Source: Alphaproteobacteria bacterium
GTDB taxonomy: Bacteria > Pseudomonadota > Alphaproteobacteria > UBA1280 > UBA12223
DNA: 10,366 nt
Direction of reading: 5' to 3'
Assembly (NCBI GenBank): GCA_003450915.1
Contig: DMEM01000136.1
Location: 1-10,366, forward strand
Part shown: piece after piece, positions 7,168 through 10,366 of the stretch
How the letters are laid out: each line of letters starts with the position of its first letter
Position numbering within the stretch: the first letter of the stretch is position 1
Translations under genes and position numbers: made by a program
The notes under the pieces: model-generated
Told to the model about the DNA's origin: nothing
What the model saw: only the letters and a program-made list of their open reading frames with translations
Databases searched by the model: none

Positions 7168-7200
7168 TCAAGTAAGTTAAAGGTTTAATGAATACACCCA

Positions 7201-8343
7201 TTAAAAACGAGTTTCTGACGGTAGTTTTTCTTCTTTTTGAATAGCTGCATTAAATACTAAACCAACTGCAATCATCAAGGTTAGCATAGAAGTACCACCA
7301 TATGAAACAAATGGCAGAGGCACGCCTACAACAGGCATTAAGCCTGTTACCATTGCCATATTAATGAAGGCATATAAGAAGATACAAACTCCAACCCCAA
7401 TTGCAACTAAGCTTGAATAATGATTTCTGTTATTCATAGCAATTTTTACACATGATAAAATTAGAATAATATAACAAATTATTAAACACATAGAGCCGAA
7501 CATTCCAAAGTCTTCTGCTAAAAGAGCGAAGATAAAATCAGTGTGTTTTTCAGGTAGAAATGCTAAGTGAGATTGAGTTCCTTGCATAAAACCTTTACCA
7601 AAGAATCCTGCTGAACCAATAGCAATTTTAGACTGAATGATATGATATCCTGCACCTAAAGGATCAGACTCTGGATTTAAAAACGTTAAAACTCTTTTCT
7701 TTTGATAATCATACATTACAAAATTCCAAAAAATAGGAACTGCTACGACCCCTAGTGCAATAATGGTCCCAAAAAACCATTTTGAAACGCCGCAGGCAAA
7801 CATTATTGATAATCCAATCATAATAATAAGTAAGCTTGTTCCTAAGTCAGGCTGAATTAAAGTTAAAACACTTGGAACTGCTATAATACTTAGAGCTGCA
7901 AAAATACTCTTAAACTTTGAAATATTATTCATATTAACTTTGTGATAAAACTTAGCTAATGCTAAAATAAGTGTAATTTTTACTAATTCAGATGGTTGAA
8001 ACTTTAAAAAACCAAGATCAAGCCAACGCTGAGCACCTTTACCCATATCACCAACAATAGGCACTAAAGCAAGCAGACAAATCGAAACAAAAAACATCAC
8101 ATAAGAATATTTATAAATTACTCTTACATCAATTAAACCAATAATTAATGCTGCAAAAAAACCTAGAATAAACTTAATAATCTGAGGATATGTATATAAA
8201 AAGAAATCTCCTTTAGCTGCATCAAAAAGCAATAAAAACCCTATTGTTACAATAAGCAACAAACTAACAGTAAATGTTGCTGGTAAATTTTTTAACTGGT
8301 ATTTCAATCTTTCAAAAAAAGACAATCTCAGTAAATGATCCAT
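7201..8343 (-). CDS. rodA: Peptidoglycan glycosyltransferase RodA (SEDS family)
   Basis: RodA is the inner-membrane polymerase that links lipid II into glycan strands during cell elongation, working with PBP2. The 380 residues are mostly hydrophobic, with about ten membrane spans, the usual length and layout. SEDS landmarks are GAQRWLDLGFLKFQPSELVK (103-122), QPDLGTSL (164-171), NPESDPLGAGYH (223-234), FLPEKHTDF (262-270) and GLMPVVGVPLPFVSYGGTS, the family signature near the C-terminus. D269 in HTDF matches the catalytic aspartate of E. coli RodA (D262). The start is clear: its ATG immediately follows the mrdA stop (TAAATG), with AAAGGA seven bases upstream inside the end of mrdA, implying translational coupling. 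One small deviation is GSAG at 243-246 where GSGG is usual. FtsW, the division paralogue, is less likely given the PBP2 neighbour and motif details. Confidence 0.95.
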   Translation of the reverse strand: MDHLLRLSFFERLKYQLKNLPATFTVSLLLIVTIGFLLLFDAAKGDFFLYTYPQIIKFILGFFAALIIGLIDVRVIYKYSYVMFFVSICLLALVPIVGDMGKGAQRWLDLGFLKFQPSELVKITLILALAKFYHKVNMNNISKFKSIFAALSIIAVPSVLTLIQPDLGTSLLIIMIGLSIMFACGVSKWFFGTIIALGVVAVPIFWNFVMYDYQKKRVLTFLNPESDPLGAGYHIIQSKIAIGSAGFFGKGFMQGTQSHLAFLPEKHTDFIFALLAEDFGMFGSMCLIICYIILILSCVKIAMNNRNHYSSLVAIGVGVCIFLYAFINMAMVTGLMPVVGVPLPFVSYGGTSMLTLMIAVGLVFNAAIQKEEKLPSETRF

Positions 8344-10167
8344 TTAGCTATCCTTTTTTTCTATCTTAATTAACTCTAAATTATGCTTTTCTATAATAGG
8401 GATAATTTGATCTAATAGTTTATTTGCAATACCTGCTGCTTTACTACCAGAGCCAGCATGCTCAAGCACTAAACTTAATGCTAATGGAGTATTTCCATTA
8501 TTAAAATAAGCAACATATAAAGCATTTGTTCTTTGTTCATATGGAATATCTTTAAGTTTTGTATGTTTATCAAAACGTTTTGAAACTACCTGAGCTGTTC
8601 CTGTTTTACCCCAAATACGATACTTTCTTGATCGACGGTAAAATGCTGTACCATAACGTTGGTTATTAACAACCATATCCATACCATCTTGAACAATTTT
8701 TAACTTACTTTTGTTAATATCTAAGTCTTCAAATTCTAAATTTTGCCCGGTTCTAATAGTTGGTACAACCTTTTTACCAGTTCCTAAACGAGCAGTCATA
8801 ACTGCCATTTGTAAAGGTGTAGATAGCAAATATCCCTGACCAATTGAAGCTACTAAATCATCTCCACCTTGCCACCTTGTTTTTGTTCTAATTCGTTTCC
8901 ATGCTCTTGTTGGCACAATGCCTTTTACATTGAATAATTCAAAATCAAGACTTTCACCAAGTCCAAACATTCTTGCATATTTTGCAATTTTATCAATTCC
9001 TAAACGCTTACCTAGCTCATAAAAATAAATATCACAAGAACTCGCAATAGCTTGTTTCATATTCATAGCTCCGTGACCTCTTAACCTCCAACAATGGAAA
9101 AATCTACGCCCTAATTTAATTTTACCAGTACAAGTTACTTTAAAATCTTCATCAACTTCATTTTCAGCTAAAGCAGCTAGAGCAACAATCATTTTAAAAG
9201 TTGAAGCAGGAGAATACTGACCATTTAAAGCCCTATTTAATAATGGACGCTTAGGATTTTCTAATAATGCTTTCCACTTTTTCTCATTAATACCATTAAC
9301 AAAGTCATTTACATCAAAGCTAGGATTACTTACGGCTGCTAGAACTTCACCATTATTAGCATTCATTAGTACTAATGAGCCAGCATAATCTTTAAGCTTG
9401 TCTTTTACTAAACCTTGAATTTCATAATCTAAAGTGATTTGTGTATCTTGACCGTCTTTAGCTTCATACTCAGCAACTTTTTTAACAGCTCTACCTGTTG
9501 CGTTAACTTCAAGCTGTTTCATACCTGACTTACCAATAAGCTTAAAGTTTAAGTACTCTTCTAAACCACGCTTACCAATTTTAAAACCAGGGATTTTAAA
9601 CATTGGATCTTTATATTTGTATAAATTTTCTTTTGAAACTGATGAGACATAGCCTAATAAATGACTACCAATATCTTTAAATGGATATTTTCTTTCTAAG
9701 CCAACATCAACATATACCCCAGGCAAACTAGGAATATTAAATTCAATAATTGCTGCCTGCTTAAATGTAATAATATCTTTAATTGACACAGAATAAAAAG
9801 AAGGACTTTCTTTAATTCTTTTTTTTATTTTTACCATCTCAAAATCTGCAATACCAATAAGCTGGTTAACTTTTTCTAAAACAGCATTAATATCTTTAGT
9901 TTGCTCTGGAATAATATTAAGACGAAACACTCGTTCGTTAAATGCGATTATTTTACCAGTTCTATCTAAAATTTTACCTCTTTGTGGAAGAATAACTTTA
10001 TTTGATAAACTATTTTTATCTGAAAGACGCTTATAACGCTTAGCTGACACAATTTGTAAGAAGTATAACCTTGAGAAAACAGACAAAAAAGGCACAGTTA
10101 ATAACAAACTAAGAAATATAGCTCGACGGGTAATCTTTGCTCGTTTGTTATTGTTGTGTAAAAACAT
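8344..10167 (-). CDS. mrdA: Penicillin-binding protein 2 (peptidoglycan transpeptidase)
   Basis: PBP2 is the class B transpeptidase that crosslinks new peptidoglycan in the elongasome, paired with RodA. The 607 residues contain a short cytoplasmic N-terminus, one membrane anchor (about 16-37), a pedestal/dimerisation domain opening with PQRGKILDRTGKIIA (61-75), and a periplasmic transpeptidase domain (about 258-590). Active-site motifs are complete: SxxK as STFK (S322 nucleophile, K325), SCD (377-379) in the second-motif position, and KTG as GKTGTA (520-525). SIGQGYLLSTPLQMA (441-455) is another class B hallmark. Length is near E. coli PBP2 (633). PBP3/FtsI is less likely because rodA follows directly. 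The ATG at 10167 has AAAAAAGG twelve bases upstream, a slightly long gap. It starts 18 bp after the preceding membrane-protein gene and abuts rodA. Confidence 0.95.
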   Translation of the reverse strand: MFLHNNNKRAKITRRAIFLSLLLTVPFLSVFSRLYFLQIVSAKRYKRLSDKNSLSNKVILPQRGKILDRTGKIIAFNERVFRLNIIPEQTKDINAVLEKVNQLIGIADFEMVKIKKRIKESPSFYSVSIKDIITFKQAAIIEFNIPSLPGVYVDVGLERKYPFKDIGSHLLGYVSSVSKENLYKYKDPMFKIPGFKIGKRGLEEYLNFKLIGKSGMKQLEVNATGRAVKKVAEYEAKDGQDTQITLDYEIQGLVKDKLKDYAGSLVLMNANNGEVLAAVSNPSFDVNDFVNGINEKKWKALLENPKRPLLNRALNGQYSPASTFKMIVALAALAENEVDEDFKVTCTGKIKLGRRFFHCWRLRGHGAMNMKQAIASSCDIYFYELGKRLGIDKIAKYARMFGLGESLDFELFNVKGIVPTRAWKRIRTKTRWQGGDDLVASIGQGYLLSTPLQMAVMTARLGTGKKVVPTIRTGQNLEFEDLDINKSKLKIVQDGMDMVVNNQRYGTAFYRRSRKYRIWGKTGTAQVVSKRFDKHTKLKDIPYEQRTNALYVAYFNNGNTPLALSLVLEHAGSGSKAAGIANKLLDQIIPIIEKHNLELIKIEKKDS

Positions 10168-10185
10168 ATTTACAAGTAACCTTTT

Positions 10186-10366
10186 TTACTGTTTATTAAA
10201 TAATCTAAAAATTTTCAACCATAAAAAGTCGCAAATAAAGAATCCTAAAATAAGCAAAGCAATACTTAAGAATAACAAGCTATTTACTGTTGAAAAACCT
10301 AAAGATAGCAAAATTGAAAATGCTATTAAGAATAAAGACATACTATATAATAAATATTCTTTTAAT
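10186..10366 (-). CDS. mreD: C-terminal part of small membrane protein, probably MreD
   Basis: A reading frame open to the right edge gives 59 residues before TAA at 10188-10186, so the gene is partial at its 5' end. The piece is very hydrophobic, with two likely membrane helices (about residues 9-27 and 29-50) and a basic C-terminal tail, LKIFRLFNKQ. Sequence alone does not identify it. The name rests on position: in many Proteobacteria mreD, a small multi-span protein of the rod-shape complex, lies directly before mrdA and rodA, and its C-terminus is a helix followed by a short basic tail. The 18-bp gap to mrdA suggests co-transcription. An ATG at residue 9 lacks a ribosome site, so a separate 51-residue protein is less likely. 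MreC is unlikely because its C-terminus is a soluble beta domain. Confidence 0.6.
   Translation of the reverse strand, partial: LKEYLLYSMSLFLIAFSILLSLGFSTVNSLLFLSIALLILGFFICDFLWLKIFRLFNKQ

Noticed and set aside
7003..7200. A riboswitch-like sucA leader RNA
   Set aside because: The predicted suc promoter leaves a leader of only about 32 unstructured, A-rich bases, too short for a riboswitch, and I see no match to known leader motifs.
1..10366. A new defence, mobile or biosynthetic system
   Set aside because: All coding space is taken by recognisable housekeeping genes, with only about 200-bp gaps; no terminal repeats, integrase, transposase, CRISPR spacing or unknown gene is visible.

Overview
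The window is a strongly AT-rich bacterial segment (about one third G+C by eye) in which every gene I can support lies on the minus strand, so transcription runs from the right edge to the left. The gene set suggests a motile, rod-shaped Gram-negative bacterium with an oxidative TCA cycle. The order sucA-sucB-lpd, the mreD-mrdA-rodA arrangement and a flagellin driven by a sigma-54 promoter fit an AT-rich Alphaproteobacterium best. That placement is an inference; no rRNA or other marker is present.

In transcription order there are three units. (1) Cell elongation: the 3' end of a small membrane-protein gene, probably mreD (10186-10366, cut by the window edge), then mrdA (PBP2 transpeptidase) and rodA (SEDS glycosyltransferase). 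Gaps are 18 bp and 0 bp, and rodA's ATG directly follows the mrdA stop. PBP2 and RodA together form the peptidoglycan synthase of the elongasome. (2) After a 198-bp gap holding a perfect 7-bp inverted repeat and a good sigma-70 promoter comes the 2-oxoglutarate dehydrogenase operon sucA (E1), sucB (E2) and lpd (E3), spaced by 15 and 17 bp. It ends in a clear intrinsic terminator whose G-U pairs show it works on the minus strand. (3) After that terminator comes a single flagellin gene with its own textbook sigma-54 (-24/-12) promoter and a strong ribosome binding site, ending 38 bp from the left edge.

The most unusual points are: a SucA about 100 residues shorter than usual, which lacks the conserved RGH/DPL to EYMHI segment between the E2-binding N-terminus and the catalytic domain while keeping the visible catalytic motifs; its TTG start; the sigma-54 flagellin promoter with a 7-bp inverted repeat overlapping its -24 element; and a possible structured element between rodA and sucA. 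I found no transposon, phage, CRISPR, toxin-antitoxin or tRNA/rRNA gene, and no evidence of a wholly new system.
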